Below, piece by piece: positions 30,301 through 38,560 of a stretch of 64,000 nucleotides of DNA. The first letter of the stretch is position 1; each line of letters begins with the position of its first letter. The notes under the pieces were generated by a model. The model was not told where the DNA came from, made no database searches, and saw only the letters and a list, made by a program, of their open reading frames with translations. This DNA comes from Anas platyrhynchos (Eukaryota > Chordata > Aves > Anseriformes > Anatidae): the NCBI RefSeq assembly GCF_047663525.1, contig NC_092611.1, forward strand, positions 2,703,001 to 2,767,000, read 5' to 3'. A program made the position numbers and the translations under genes.

Positions 30301-31886
30301 TCTTCTTGCCCTTATTGGGGGCAGCCCCTAATGTGCCTTGTGTCCCCCGGCAGGTGCTGCGCTGGGCCCACTGCTGGCGGGGCTTATCTCCCCCACAGGC
30401 TGGAACAATGTCTTCTACATGCTGATTGCTGCTGACGTCCTGGCTTGCCTGGTAGGTCCTTCTGAGAAAGTGCTGCAGGGCTCCAGTGCAGCGTTCAGCC
30501 CTGCAAACAGGACTTTTCCCAAGGAAAAGCCTTAAAATGCATCTGCCAGTGATGGCACCTCGGTTTTCCTCTTGCAGCTTCTTGCTCGTGTGGTGGTCAA
30601 AGAGGTACGCGGGTGGTGTGGCTACATGGCAAGGAAGAGAGGGTACGTACGGCAGAGCCTGGCACCTGTGCTGCTCCGGACAGACGTTTGCTATCCCGTG
30701 CTGTCACTGCTGCACCTCCATGTGGGTGCCATGCCCCAAAGAATTCCCAGGGCCATGTCCCATTCCTGTGGGGACAAAGACATTGTGGGGGCATCGTGGG
30801 GGAGCTGCAGCCAGCAGTATCTCACAAGGCGCTGAGTGCACCCTACTTGTGTTGTTGTAGCTCTAGTGTGCAGCTAACAGAGTCAGTGCTGGATGGGAAG
30901 TAGCTCAGTGTGAGTATTGCCAGCCGCCCCCCCGCTTAAGCTCCCAGAATTAAATGCAAATGTGAGTCTGATTTGTCCTGATGTCTAGTTTGGCTCGGTG
31001 GGGTCACGAACAGCTGCTCTACTGATAGCTTTACAGCCAAGGAGGCAAAGGATCACAATGGAATGGCCAGGAAAGGGAGTGTGGGGGGGCATGCAGTAGG
31101 TCCCCATCTCCAGATGACTTGTGACACGTTAGCCCAGATGCCTGATTAGCAAAACATTGATTAATGCACTTGAAATGACCAATTGATAGGCCAGCATGCC
31201 CACTTATGCTAATGAGCTAGATTATGCAGATTCTGAGCCTGCTAATCAAATCTGTGGCCAAACCACTGTGGGGAAAGTGCACGCAATCTCCAAATCAGCA
31301 CCGGCCATCTCCAATTGCCACCAAAACCTCTTTGTGAGCACCAATGAGGAAGGGGCCCTGGCCCCACAAATGTTTGGTCCTTTATGTCTTGTGTTTGCAG
31401 GTAAAAGAGCAATAGGCTGGGCCATGTGCTACGGTAAGTGTGGCCCAAATCTCCTGCTCCAGCCTCTGGTGGAGGGCTGTCAGGCTGGTCAGGGTGAGAC
31501 CAGTCCCAGCCATGCTGGAGCTGTCCCTGCCTGCACCGCAGCCCTGCTGTTTCATGCTGCAGGAGCAGCCAGCTCAGCTTGCAGCAACTCTGTAATGCCT
31601 TCTGGCCTTTGGGGAGCACGTTGCCTCCAGAGCAGCTTGCAGATGTGCACATGCTGGGTGGTTTTTGGGTCACTTGCACTTTGGCAGAGGCAAAATGGTG
31701 GCTGGATGCCCTCCTTGTGCCTGCTTCTCCTTGTGGTGTGGACGTGGCACCCCGGCAGAGCTGCTTTTCCCTTCCCTCTCTCCTGATGCTGCGGATGGTG
31801 GAGGATGCCCTGGTACCTGGAGAGCAAGGCCAGGCTGCACAACGCTCAGCCACTTGCTTCTTTCCCACAGGTTCAAGCAGTTTTGA
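23954..31886 (+). CDS. SLC37A2: SLC37A2, glucose-6-phosphate/phosphate antiporter (18 coding exons, 499 aa)
   Basis: Member of the SLC37 (organophosphate:phosphate antiporter) branch of the major facilitator superfamily, an ER membrane sugar-phosphate exchanger (family knowledge). Join: 23954-24012, 25347-25428, 25525-25612, 25957-26035, 26168-26303, 26543-26619, 26696-26862, 27251-27288, 27587-27739, 27822-27912, 28000-28062, 28552-28637, 29376-29424, 29761-29834, 30160-30238, 30354-30451, 30578-30642, 31871-31886. The sum is 1,500 nt, every phase fits and all introns are GT-AG. Landmarks: MRAALAPGVRLLRA start, SRKPISIVK (39-47), a lumenal loop with sequons at N53, N63 and N66, FGERLPLRYYLS, the GlpT-family-like RGLIMGIWNSHTSVGN (175-190), a hydrophilic central loop (about 230-285), and FDVGGI and SADLGTHESLKGNAKALS late in the protein. 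The end GFKQF aligns with the GYKEI end of human SLC37A2. The length matches the family (about 500). Confidence 0.96.
24013..25346 (+). other. SLC37A2: SLC37A2 intron 1
   Basis: 1.3 kb. The first third is CpG island and the rest is unique sequence with C runs (24,267-24,280) and T runs (25,228-25,242). No further exon seen. Confidence 0.8.
25347..25428 (+). CDS. SLC37A2: SLC37A2 coding exon 2
   Basis: Residues 20-47, acceptor CTTGCAG, donor GTGAGT. First transmembrane helix (LTLVLTFFCYTSYHL), then SRKPISIVK. Confidence 0.96.
25525..25612 (+). CDS. SLC37A2: SLC37A2 coding exon 3
   Basis: Residues 48-76 and one base of Asp77, acceptor CCTATAG, donor GTAAGA. Hydrophilic loop with sequons NCS, NGS and NST, then WCSWAPF. 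Confidence 0.95.
25957..26035 (+). CDS. SLC37A2: SLC37A2 coding exon 4
   Basis: Residues 77-102 and two bases of Ser103, acceptor TTTCCAG, donor GTACCC. Start of helix 2 (DNAFLVAYAIGMFI). Confidence 0.95.
26168..26303 (+). CDS. SLC37A2: SLC37A2 coding exon 5
   Basis: Residues 103-148, acceptor TCCATAG, donor GTGTGT. Contains the MFS loop 2-3 segment GERLPLRYY, then helix 3 (GGMVLSGLFTALFGLGYF). Confidence 0.96.
26543..26619 (+). CDS. SLC37A2: SLC37A2 coding exon 6
   Basis: Residues 149-173 and two bases of Lys174, acceptor CTGCCAG, donor GTGAGT. Reads CNGLVQTTGWPSVV and GNWFGKGK. Confidence 0.96.
26696..26862 (+). CDS. SLC37A2: SLC37A2 coding exon 7
   Basis: Residues 174-229 and one base of His230, acceptor CACCAG, donor GTGAGT. 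Carries the GlpT-like RG-x5-WN motif and helices 5 and 6. Confidence 0.96.
27251..27288 (+). CDS. SLC37A2: SLC37A2 coding exon 8 (38 bp microexon)
   Basis: Residues 230-242, acceptor CTGGCAG, donor GTGAGT. Reads HPDDVGCSPPLHH, which corresponds to the HPEDVDC segment of the human central loop. Too short to stand out without the phase and homology match. Confidence 0.9.
27587..27739 (+). CDS. SLC37A2: SLC37A2 coding exon 9
   Basis: Residues 243-293, acceptor CTTTTAG, donor GTGAGT, phase 0. Acidic, Ser-rich cytosolic loop (the least conserved part), returning to homology at AISFLGALRIP. Confidence 0.93.
27822..27912 (+). CDS. SLC37A2: SLC37A2 coding exon 10
   Basis: Residues 294-323 and one base of Ala324, acceptor TCCCAG, donor GTGAGG. 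Helix 7: VEFSLCLLFAKLVSYTFLYW. Confidence 0.96.
28000..28062 (+). CDS. SLC37A2: SLC37A2 coding exon 11
   Basis: Residues 324-344 and one base of Gly345, acceptor CCTGCAG, donor GTTTGT. Reads KEAGDLSTLFDVGGI. Confidence 0.96.
   Translation, partial: RISVPRKPGTCPPSLTSGAF
28552..28637 (+). CDS. SLC37A2: SLC37A2 coding exon 12
   Basis: Residues 345-373, acceptor TTCACAG, donor GTTTGT. Reads GLISDYSGGRATTCC, then helix 9. Confidence 0.95.
28638..29375 (+). other. SLC37A2: SLC37A2 intron 12
   Basis: 738 bp of unique sequence. No repeat or RNA gene recognised. Confidence 0.75.
29376..29424 (+). CDS. SLC37A2: SLC37A2 coding exon 13
   Basis: Residues 374-389 and one base of Ala390, acceptor CTTCCAG, donor GTAGGA. 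Reads LFLYNRIGQTGIGTSI. Confidence 0.93.
29761..29834 (+). CDS. SLC37A2: SLC37A2 coding exon 14
   Basis: Residues 390-414, acceptor CTCGCAG, donor GTGAGT. Reads CGALVNGPYALITTAVSADL. Confidence 0.96.
30160..30238 (+). CDS. SLC37A2: SLC37A2 coding exon 15
   Basis: Residues 415-440 and one base of Gly441, acceptor CCCACAG, weak donor GTCTGT. Reads SLKGNAKALSTVTAIIDGTG. Confidence 0.95.
30354..30451 (+). CDS. SLC37A2: SLC37A2 coding exon 16
   Basis: Residues 441-473, acceptor CCGGCAG, donor GTAGGT. Reads GPLLAGLISPTGWNNVFYML, then helix 12. Confidence 0.96.
30578..30642 (+). CDS. SLC37A2: SLC37A2 coding exon 17
   Basis: Residues 474-494 and two bases of Gly495, acceptor CTTGCAG, donor GTACGT. 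Helix 12 ends at LLARVVVKE, followed by VRGWCGYMARKR. A second possible donor (GTACGC at 30,605, phase 0) sits upstream, so alternative ends are possible. Confidence 0.85.
30643..31870 (+). other. SLC37A2: SLC37A2 intron 17
   Basis: 1.2 kb. The block 31,130-31,260 is AT-rich, with TGATTAG, ATTGATTAATGC, CAATTGAT and TTATGCTAATGAG words of homeodomain/POU type. Nothing else recognised. Confidence 0.7.
31871..31886 (+). CDS. SLC37A2: SLC37A2 terminal coding exon (16 coding nt)
   Basis: Acceptor TTCCCACAG. The frame from exon 17 gives G-F-K-Q-F, then TGA at 31,884. The match to the human C-terminus (G-Y-K-E-I) and the poly(A) signal 177 bp later support it. Confidence 0.82.
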
Positions 31887-32062
31887 TGTGCCCCCGCCAG
31901 CAGCCCTGTGCTGACAGAGGGAGGAGAGGCCAGGGCAGGCCGGCACCACGCCATGGCCACCACCACGCTGGCCCTGGGCCCGTGCCACCGCCATCTTGCC
32001 TCAGAGGGAGGAGCCAGCTGCCCACTTTTCTGGGCCAACTCTGTGCCATCAGCCATTTTATC

Positions 32063-32068
32063 AATAAA
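32063..32068 (+). terminator. SLC37A2: SLC37A2 poly(A) signal AATAAA
   Basis: Canonical hexamer in the exon that carries the stop codon. It is followed about 20 bp later by a GTGTTG stretch. Confidence 0.85.
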
Positions 32069-32089
32069 GAGGTGCGAAGCCTGTGTTGC

Positions 32090-35000
32090 CGCTCCATGCC
32101 CTTTCCACCCCATGGCAATGCTTGGCCAAGTCTTCCTGGAGGCTGGGGTGGATCACGTGTACCAGCACTCGGTATTTCAGTATGTCGGACCAGGAGGATG
32201 GCGCACCAGCACCTAGAGCACTGCCTCACCGACAGCACCTCTTATTCTTCATAAAGGACATTCCTAGGCTGTTTGCTGAGCCCAAATTAAGCTGTTTTTG
32301 CTCCTTGTTGCTCAAGCAATTCACAAAAACAACCACAACAAAAAAAAGCATTTTTCTCAATTCTGCCATTTAGCACACAAAAAGGGACCGGTAGCTAGGC
32401 ATCAGGCTTCGAAGGGTGGATCCCCTCATGCACCGTGGCTGCTCTCCCTTGCTACAACGCAGGAGGCTGACAGTCTTCGTTAGCCACCTCCTAATTAGAG
32501 GAGAAGTGCAATGGGCACGGGCCTCTGGGTGGAGGCAGGTCCAGGAGGCCTCATCAGTGCTGCCTAATTAGTGCAGGGGCCAGCTGTGCTGCCAGCTGTG
32601 TGCTGGGGGGGGGCTCCACCTTTGGTGCACAAGGGGCGATGGCAACCAGCGTCTGCCATGGGCTGATGTTTGCATGCAGCTGGCGGCTGAACTCCGGTCA
32701 ACCTCACCTCCTTGGATCTCAACCCAAGGAGAAAACATCTGGGCCCAGTGTTCTTTTATTAAGTGCTGATTTCATCAGCAGAGGGGAAAAAAATGGATAA
32801 AAGACAAAAAAAAGACCTGCGGGCCAGTTGGACAGGCTCCCCGTAAATCCCCAGTGTGGGAAGCAGCAGCTGGACAGCCACGGCCATCGCTACGCACTGG
32901 GCCCCAGGCAGCCGCACTCACTGCTGGGGCTCTGAATGTTCCCCCCCAGTGGAGAAAACGGGGAAGAAAAATGCTGGGGCTCACAGAGAAAAGTGAAGAT
33001 GCTGCTGAGCCCAGCTAAGAACAGTTGTTTTAGTACACATGGGACTACGCTTTCCTTAACAGCCAGCCACATTGTGGAGGAGGACGGGGAGGCTCAAAAT
33101 ACACGCTTTAAACACGCAAAAATCCCACAAGCAGTTCCACAAGCTCTGACATACACAGGGGGAGCTGTTGCAAAAGCAAGGGTTTTTTCCTTTTTTTTTT
33201 TTCCCACCTCCTGCCCTTTCTTGCAGCAGCCTGTAGTTTTTCTGGGATGAATTTAAGTTGGGCTGCGTCCCTCTCCAGCTGTGTTTGGAAAATCTGAGCA
33301 GCTTGGCTGCGGCTCTGGCAGTGCTGCTGAGAGTGAGACGAGAGGGCAGACAGCCTGATGCAGTTTTAAACAGCATTCATAGAAAAAGGAGCCAAATGCC
33401 AAAAATAAAACAGATTTCAAAGACCAAGGGGTGGGTGGGAAGCCAGGGGCATCCCCTGGGTTTGCCCTGGCCAAAGCCAAGCTCCGCATCGCAGCAAAGG
33501 CTGTGCAAGCCCGCTGCCATCCTGCAGCTGGGAGGAAATACTGCGCTGCAAGTGAGCTCATTCAGAGCCTCCCCTTACCCCCCTTTCTGCTTTCCACCTG
33601 GGAAAAGCAGAATTTTATGGCATGAAGGCTCTCTGACAGCGACGTGCTTCAGGCACATGTGGGGAGCAGTCACCATGTGCCATTCCACAGCTGTCCCTGT
33701 CCCTGTGTGCTTTCTGTCCGTGCCACCAGCACCCATGGCGATGCAGAGAAGTGTGCTGGGATGGGGCCATGCATGCTTCGGAGGGACACCGGCTGCAAAG
33801 GTGAGGAGGTGGCGTGGGGAAGGTCCGTAATTACCCATGCAAGGAGCAGCCAGCAGGCGCTGAAGGGCTTTTTAATTAGCAGCCAAAGGCAAAGCGGGAT
33901 TCAGCAGCAGGAAGCTGAAGTCAGCAAAGTCAGGGTGGAAATAAGAGGCCAGTTTTTACCAGTGAGGGTAATTAAATGCTGGCAGAGCGCAGCACGAGGC
34001 ATGAAGAATTGCCATCACTCAAGGACCTTAAATCAAGAAGCGCAGATTCTCTAGCAGACACTTGTGCTCCCTTTGGCCCCGCTTGCTGCCCAGCAAGGAG
34101 GGAGCAGCCACTCCAAGGATGCCCCTCGGCTCGCACGAGGCCACAGCAGCCAGCTGGGTACCAGCATCCCCACGGCAGAGCATCCTTGCTCATTTCTAAT
34201 GAGCTGGGCAGACAATTTAGTGGAGGAAAGGGCTGTTTTCCCACCTGACCTGCAAGCAGCTTGGCAGCCCTCCTCTGTGCACACAGAATCTCATGCAAAC
34301 ATCCCATCTGGCACGGGGGGAGGGCTTCTCTTGGTGGGATTTAGCATGATTCTCCTGGATGGGGCTGGCTCCTGGAACACGGAGCACCCAGTGTAATCAG
34401 CCTGCAAGAGGAAAGCTGGGAGCATTTCCTTGCGGTCGTGGGAGAAAGCTGGGCTGGAGCAGGGCTTCTTGACTGTAACATCTTCCAGACTCCCAACATC
34501 TTCGCCAACGACAGAGACGTTAGGATTTAAGCCAAAACCACCCTCCTGCTGTACTCTTAATTGAAAAAAAAAAAAAAAAAAGTAAAAATAAATGAGGGTG
34601 CTAGACAGAGGTGGCCTCATTTTCAAGAAGTTATCCTTCAGGAGCTAGAGGTTTGGGTGGGGAACAGCAGCAAAAGACAGCATTTGGGGCTGCTTGGAAA
34701 GCAGCTTCAGTTCATACCAATTCCTTGACGCGGTCCTTCCTTTCCCAAAAATAAACAGGAACTGTCTGGAAAGCCCTTGCGTGGGGGAACAGAATTGTGT
34801 TGCTGTGCCTGGAATAAATAAATATGCAGAGGGCGCCCATACTGAGCTCACCAGCCTGATCTCCCCCTCCGAAGGTGGCAAGGGATGAGGATGGAGCCCA
34901 GAAAGCCTCATGGGGAGGGTCCCACCAGGAGGTGAGAGGGCATAGGACTGTTTTTTCCAATTAGCACGGTTTTGGGGGAAAAGCATGGAAATGGCCTCCA

Positions 35001-36600
35001 CAACTCGGGGCCACCACATGCCTCCTGCACACAGCTTTCTGGTCCCCCCAAAATTACCCCCACAGGATTAGCCTTTAAACCAATTTTAGTTAAAATGGAT
35101 GATTGAGGCAGGGTGGAAAGCAAGTATCTTGCATTTATTTACGCCAAAACTCTAGGAAGCTTCATGCTTCTACTTTTAGGGTTTTTTTTAGAGCTCCAGC
35201 TGCTTTTACCACAGCTTCCCCCTTTGTCGGACTCAAAGCCTGGCAAGCAGCCACCGTCTCCGGCCAGCACAGTTTGCCCCAGGGCTCTGCCAATCAGCCC
35301 CCTGCTCTCACACAAGCATGGGGAATAAAGGCACAGCAGGCAGGGAGCTGGGGCGAGCTGTGAGGCTAACTTCATGTTCACAAATGTCATTAAGATGATG
35401 AATTAAATATGAATTTTGTTTCAAGTGTAACTTCAAAATCTCCAAGAAACTTGACGTGCTTGTGTTGCATAACTGCTTGGACTATTCCTCAACATGATAG
35501 CCTGAATACTTTCGACATCATCCTCAGTATAAAAAGGGATCAACTATTTACACAACTCAAAAAGTCAAAGCATAGAGCCCCCTCTCTCCTTTTATGGGTG
35601 TAGAGACACTTTCTGCAGGTGCAATGTTGTCCCTGAGCTTGTTAGTTTCAGCTAATTAATCTTCTGTGTCCATGTAGCATTTTTGACAGCAGGTAGGAGT
35701 TGGCTGCAATGCGGTCAGTTCTTTTATTATTGTTGACCACCTTGAGTTCAAAACATAAAAATGAAAAAAAAAAAAAACAAACAGGAAAAAAAAAAAACAA
35801 ACCAAACCAGATGTGTAGGGAGCTACGTGTCTTTCACCTTCTGCCCATGTCAGCCCCAAACATGGCACAGGGCTGTGTTTTCTGGCTTCAGCTCTGAGCT
35901 GGGAAATGCAAACACTGAAGGCTCCTTGGCGCTGCTGCTGGACACAAAAAGTGGTTCCCCCCACCGGCTACCAGCTTCAGCTGCAAAACATGAGTGGGGT
36001 TTTCACACTGAGGGATAGCAGAAGCTGGGAGCCTCCAGTTTCCACTTCAGGATGACAGCCAGGGTCCGGCAAAGACGCTGTTAACAGCACGGGCCCCATA
36101 AAAACAACAGGGGTTCTGGTGGGCTGGCAGAATGGCGGAGCACGGGCAGGCGAGACCTGGCTTTCCTCTGCATCCTTGTGCAATTTCAATTTGCCCCATT
36201 TGGCATTATTTTGCATGTTGTTTCCGCCCTATTTCAAAGCCTTGGGTTTTTGGTCAACCAGGAAAACCTTAGCTTGAATTTCACTTGACAGCTGTCATCC
36301 CCTTGCACCTGCCATTTCAGAGAGTAGGGATTACACCCCTGTTTCAACTCCCTGGCCAAATGAAGCTAAATCATTTGGCTCCTTCCTCAGGAAGCTGGAA
36401 TGACACAGGAATGATGCCGACTGCAGGGACAGCAGAGGAGTACCCAGCAAAAGGGACCATCCCAAAATATCCACAACCACACATGGACAAGCTAAGCTTC
36501 CCCAAAACCTTGGGAAAGGGCACTCTTTGGAGACACTGGCACCAAAAGGCTGCAAAACATGACATTCCTGTGAACTAAATAACAACTGAGCCAGGGGTTC
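32090..36600. other. Intergenic region between SLC37A2 and TMEM218 (convergent)
   Basis: 4.5 kb with no supportable coding exon. It holds A/T runs (33,190-33,201; 34,563-34,580; 35,764-35,777 with 35,786-35,798) and a perfect 12 bp palindrome at 36,286. No CR1 end or other known repeat was recognised. Confidence 0.7.
36286..36297. promoter_or_regulatory. Perfect TALE-homeodomain palindrome TGACAGCTGTCA
   Basis: A 12 bp perfect inverted repeat of TGACAG, the half-site of MEIS, PKNOX and TGIF proteins. The paired form is a known high-affinity site for this class. It lies about 310 bp beyond the proposed TMEM218 poly(A) signal. Confidence 0.5.
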
Positions 36601-36609
36601 TTCAGAAAG

Positions 36610-36615
36610 TTTAAT
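36610..36615 (-). terminator. TMEM218: Possible TMEM218 poly(A) signal ATTAAA (minus)
   Basis: The common variant hexamer on the minus strand, about 465 bp after the TMEM218 stop codon. No AATAAA was found on that strand between it and the stop. The assignment is tentative. Confidence 0.4.
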
Positions 36616-37079
36616 TAGTCTTAACATTAAAAAAGAACAGTGACAAAACAACTTGTGGATATTGACTCACTAACTCCCCACCAGTCTCCTATTTCATTGC
36701 AATGAAAATTGGATTTCCTCTTCCACGCTACCAATATAAAACAAAGCAAAGAACCCTAAATCCTAAGTTCTCTTGAAAAGTATTGAAAGGCCAACAAGGA
36801 GTTAAAAAGTATTGACCAAAACCACCCCAGGCCTCACAAATCCATTGTTCAGGCAGAAACGGGCTGGATCTCTGAGTTCAGTTCTCTTTACCTTCCGCGT
36901 TTCCCCGTTTAGGCTGAAAGCAGAGGGAAATTGAGAACACTGCTCAGTGCTGCGTCCTGCGGTTGGCTGCCACCCAGACCTGCTGCTATCCTACCCTGGA
37001 AAGGTATCTCGCATCATTTCTGCTCTCCAGTGCCGGGCCTTATCTGCCATCATCTGACATGGCATCTGCGCTGGTGGCC

Positions 37080-37220
37080 TCACCTCCAGCTGCGGCGCAG
37101 CGGCTTGGCGTACACCGGCTCTGCGAGGTGGTGAAGCAGCAGAAGGAACAGGCACCCAAGGAAGACCAGGGCCATCACAGCCAGGAGGATGAGGCGGCTG
37201 ATGAAGAAGGTGTCCACGAT
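37080..37220 (-). CDS. TMEM218: TMEM218 coding exon 3 (terminal)
   Basis: Residues 78-123 and TGA at 37082-37080, acceptor CCCTGCAG. Contains IVDTFFISR, the third helix and EPVYAKPLRRSWR. Confidence 0.93.
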   Translation of the reverse strand: MVDTFFISRLILLAVMALVFLGCLFLLLLHHLAEPVYAKPLRRSWR

Positions 37221-38408
37221 CTGCAGGGAGTGGAAAAGCCACGTGTTATGGTCCTGGTCCACCTGTGGGCCCACGCAGTGGCCTGGAAAAAGAGGTTTGC
37301 AGCAAAAGGCCGGCAACCAAGCCCCATACAGAGCTCTCCTGAGAACGGGGAGGAAAAAAAGAGGTTAAGAAAGGAATGTGCAAGGCCGCCAGGTCATGAC
37401 ATCCACCTCCCAGCTCATTGGGATGTCCCCGTGCTTTGCGTTGCCCCCCTGGCCCCGTTTTACACAGCCTGGCCTGGAGCCGCCGTGGGAAGCCTTCTAC
37501 AAGCGACACCGTGCTTTCCTGCAGCACTTTTCACTCTTTATTTAGCCAGTTAGCAGGGTTTCAGTGCAGAGAGCCCAGCTGGGGTGTTATCGATGGTCAG
37601 GACAGACCCCAGAAACCCCTAACACAACTTCCCATTCTCACCAGCCTGGCTGCGCCTCCCCTGTCCCAGCCCGCCCGTGAGCTGGGCCTGCACACGGCAG
37701 AGGGAAAACCAGAAGGCTTCGTGGCACAGATCCCTGCCTAAGCAGGAATTAATCCGCATTAATAACAGAACAGAGGAAATTCTGCCTGAACTGTCCCGGC
37801 ACCGTGCCCGGCCCAGGGCCAGAGCCTCGCAGACGGGTGCCGGGTGAGGCATAACCGTGAAACTCGCCCTTTTTCCCCCAAACCAGCCTCCGCACGAGCT
37901 CTGGGGGCCTCCCCTGAGCACCGGCAGCGCCCGCAGGCCCGGCGGGGACGGCAAAAAGGGGGAAAAGGGGCAAAAAGCGAGGGGAGAAGACGGGGAGAAA
38001 GAGCAGAGAAGGGGGGAAAAGGGGGCGAGGAGCGGCCGCCGGGCCCCGGGGCAGCGCTGGGGCGGGTCCCGCGGCCCCGTCCCGCTGCCCCCGCCTCACC
38101 TCGGTGCCGGGGGGCGGCCCCGCGCCTTCCTCCTCCTCCTCCTCCTCCTCCTCCCGCGGGTACAGCAGCAGCGCGGCGCTCAGCAGCGCGGCGCCCAGCG
38201 GCACGGGCAGCGCGGCCAGCCTGCGGGGAGAGGCAGCGACGGGCCTCAGCGGCCGGGGCTCCGCTGCGGGCCTCCAAAACCCCCCCGCCCCTCCTCACCT
38301 GGCGGCACCGGGAGCGCGGGCGAGCGCCAGGCAGAGCAGCAGCGCCAGCGCCCAGAGCGCCGCCAGCAGCAGCGCGCCCGGCCCCGCGCCCAGCAGCGGC
38401 CCCGCCAT
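37080..38408 (-). CDS. TMEM218: TMEM218, ciliary transmembrane protein 218 (3 coding exons, 123 aa)
   Basis: Small multi-pass membrane protein of the ciliary transition zone; the human gene is linked to Joubert-type ciliopathy (family knowledge). Minus-strand join: 38299-38408, 38100-38220, 37080-37220, 372 nt with consistent phases. Predicted helices: about 11-31 (LLLAALWALALLLCLALA), 38-57 (LAALPVPLGAALLSAALLLY) and 84-108 (LILLAVMALVFLGCLFLLLL). The C-terminal block IVDTFF...EPVYAKPL is highly conserved with mammals (IVDDFF...EPIYAKPL). Human is 115 aa; the extra length here lies in a loop with nine consecutive glutamates. The last codon spans a potential donor (GAG-GTGAGG), so an alternative 3' end is possible. 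Confidence 0.93.
38100..38220 (-). CDS. TMEM218: TMEM218 coding exon 2
   Basis: One base of Arg37 and residues 38-77, acceptor CCCGCAG, donor GTGAGG. Second helix, then a YPR-Glu9-GAGPPPGTE loop made of a GAG repeat. Confidence 0.9.
38130..38156 (-). repeat. TMEM218: GAG trinucleotide repeat coding polyglutamate
   Basis: Nine consecutive Glu codons, appearing as a near-pure CTC repeat on the plus strand, in the TMEM218 loop between helices 2 and 3. Confidence 0.85.
38299..38408 (-). CDS. TMEM218: TMEM218 coding exon 1
   Basis: Residues 1-36 and two bases of Arg37. ATG at 38408-38406 (MAGPLLGAGPG, compare human MAGTVLGVGAG), donor GTGAGG. Confidence 0.92.
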
Positions 38409-38560
38409 GCTGCCCCAACGCCGCTTCTGCCTAGCAACCGCCCGCCGCTCGGCCAATCGGCGCCGCCCGCCGCGCTGCCGACGCTTGCCATTGGCTGCGG
38501 GAGGGGGCGGGGCGGGGCCGCGGCCGGGCCCTGGCGGCTCCCGGGGGGCTGCGGCCCCTC
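38409..38560 (-). promoter_or_regulatory. TMEM218: TMEM218 CpG-island promoter
   Basis: Contains two CCAAT boxes in opposite orientation (38,453-38,457 and 38,490-38,494), GC boxes (38,502-38,521) and an X-box-like element TCTGCC-T-AGCAAC (38,426-38,438) just upstream of the start codon. TATA-less. Confidence 0.65.
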
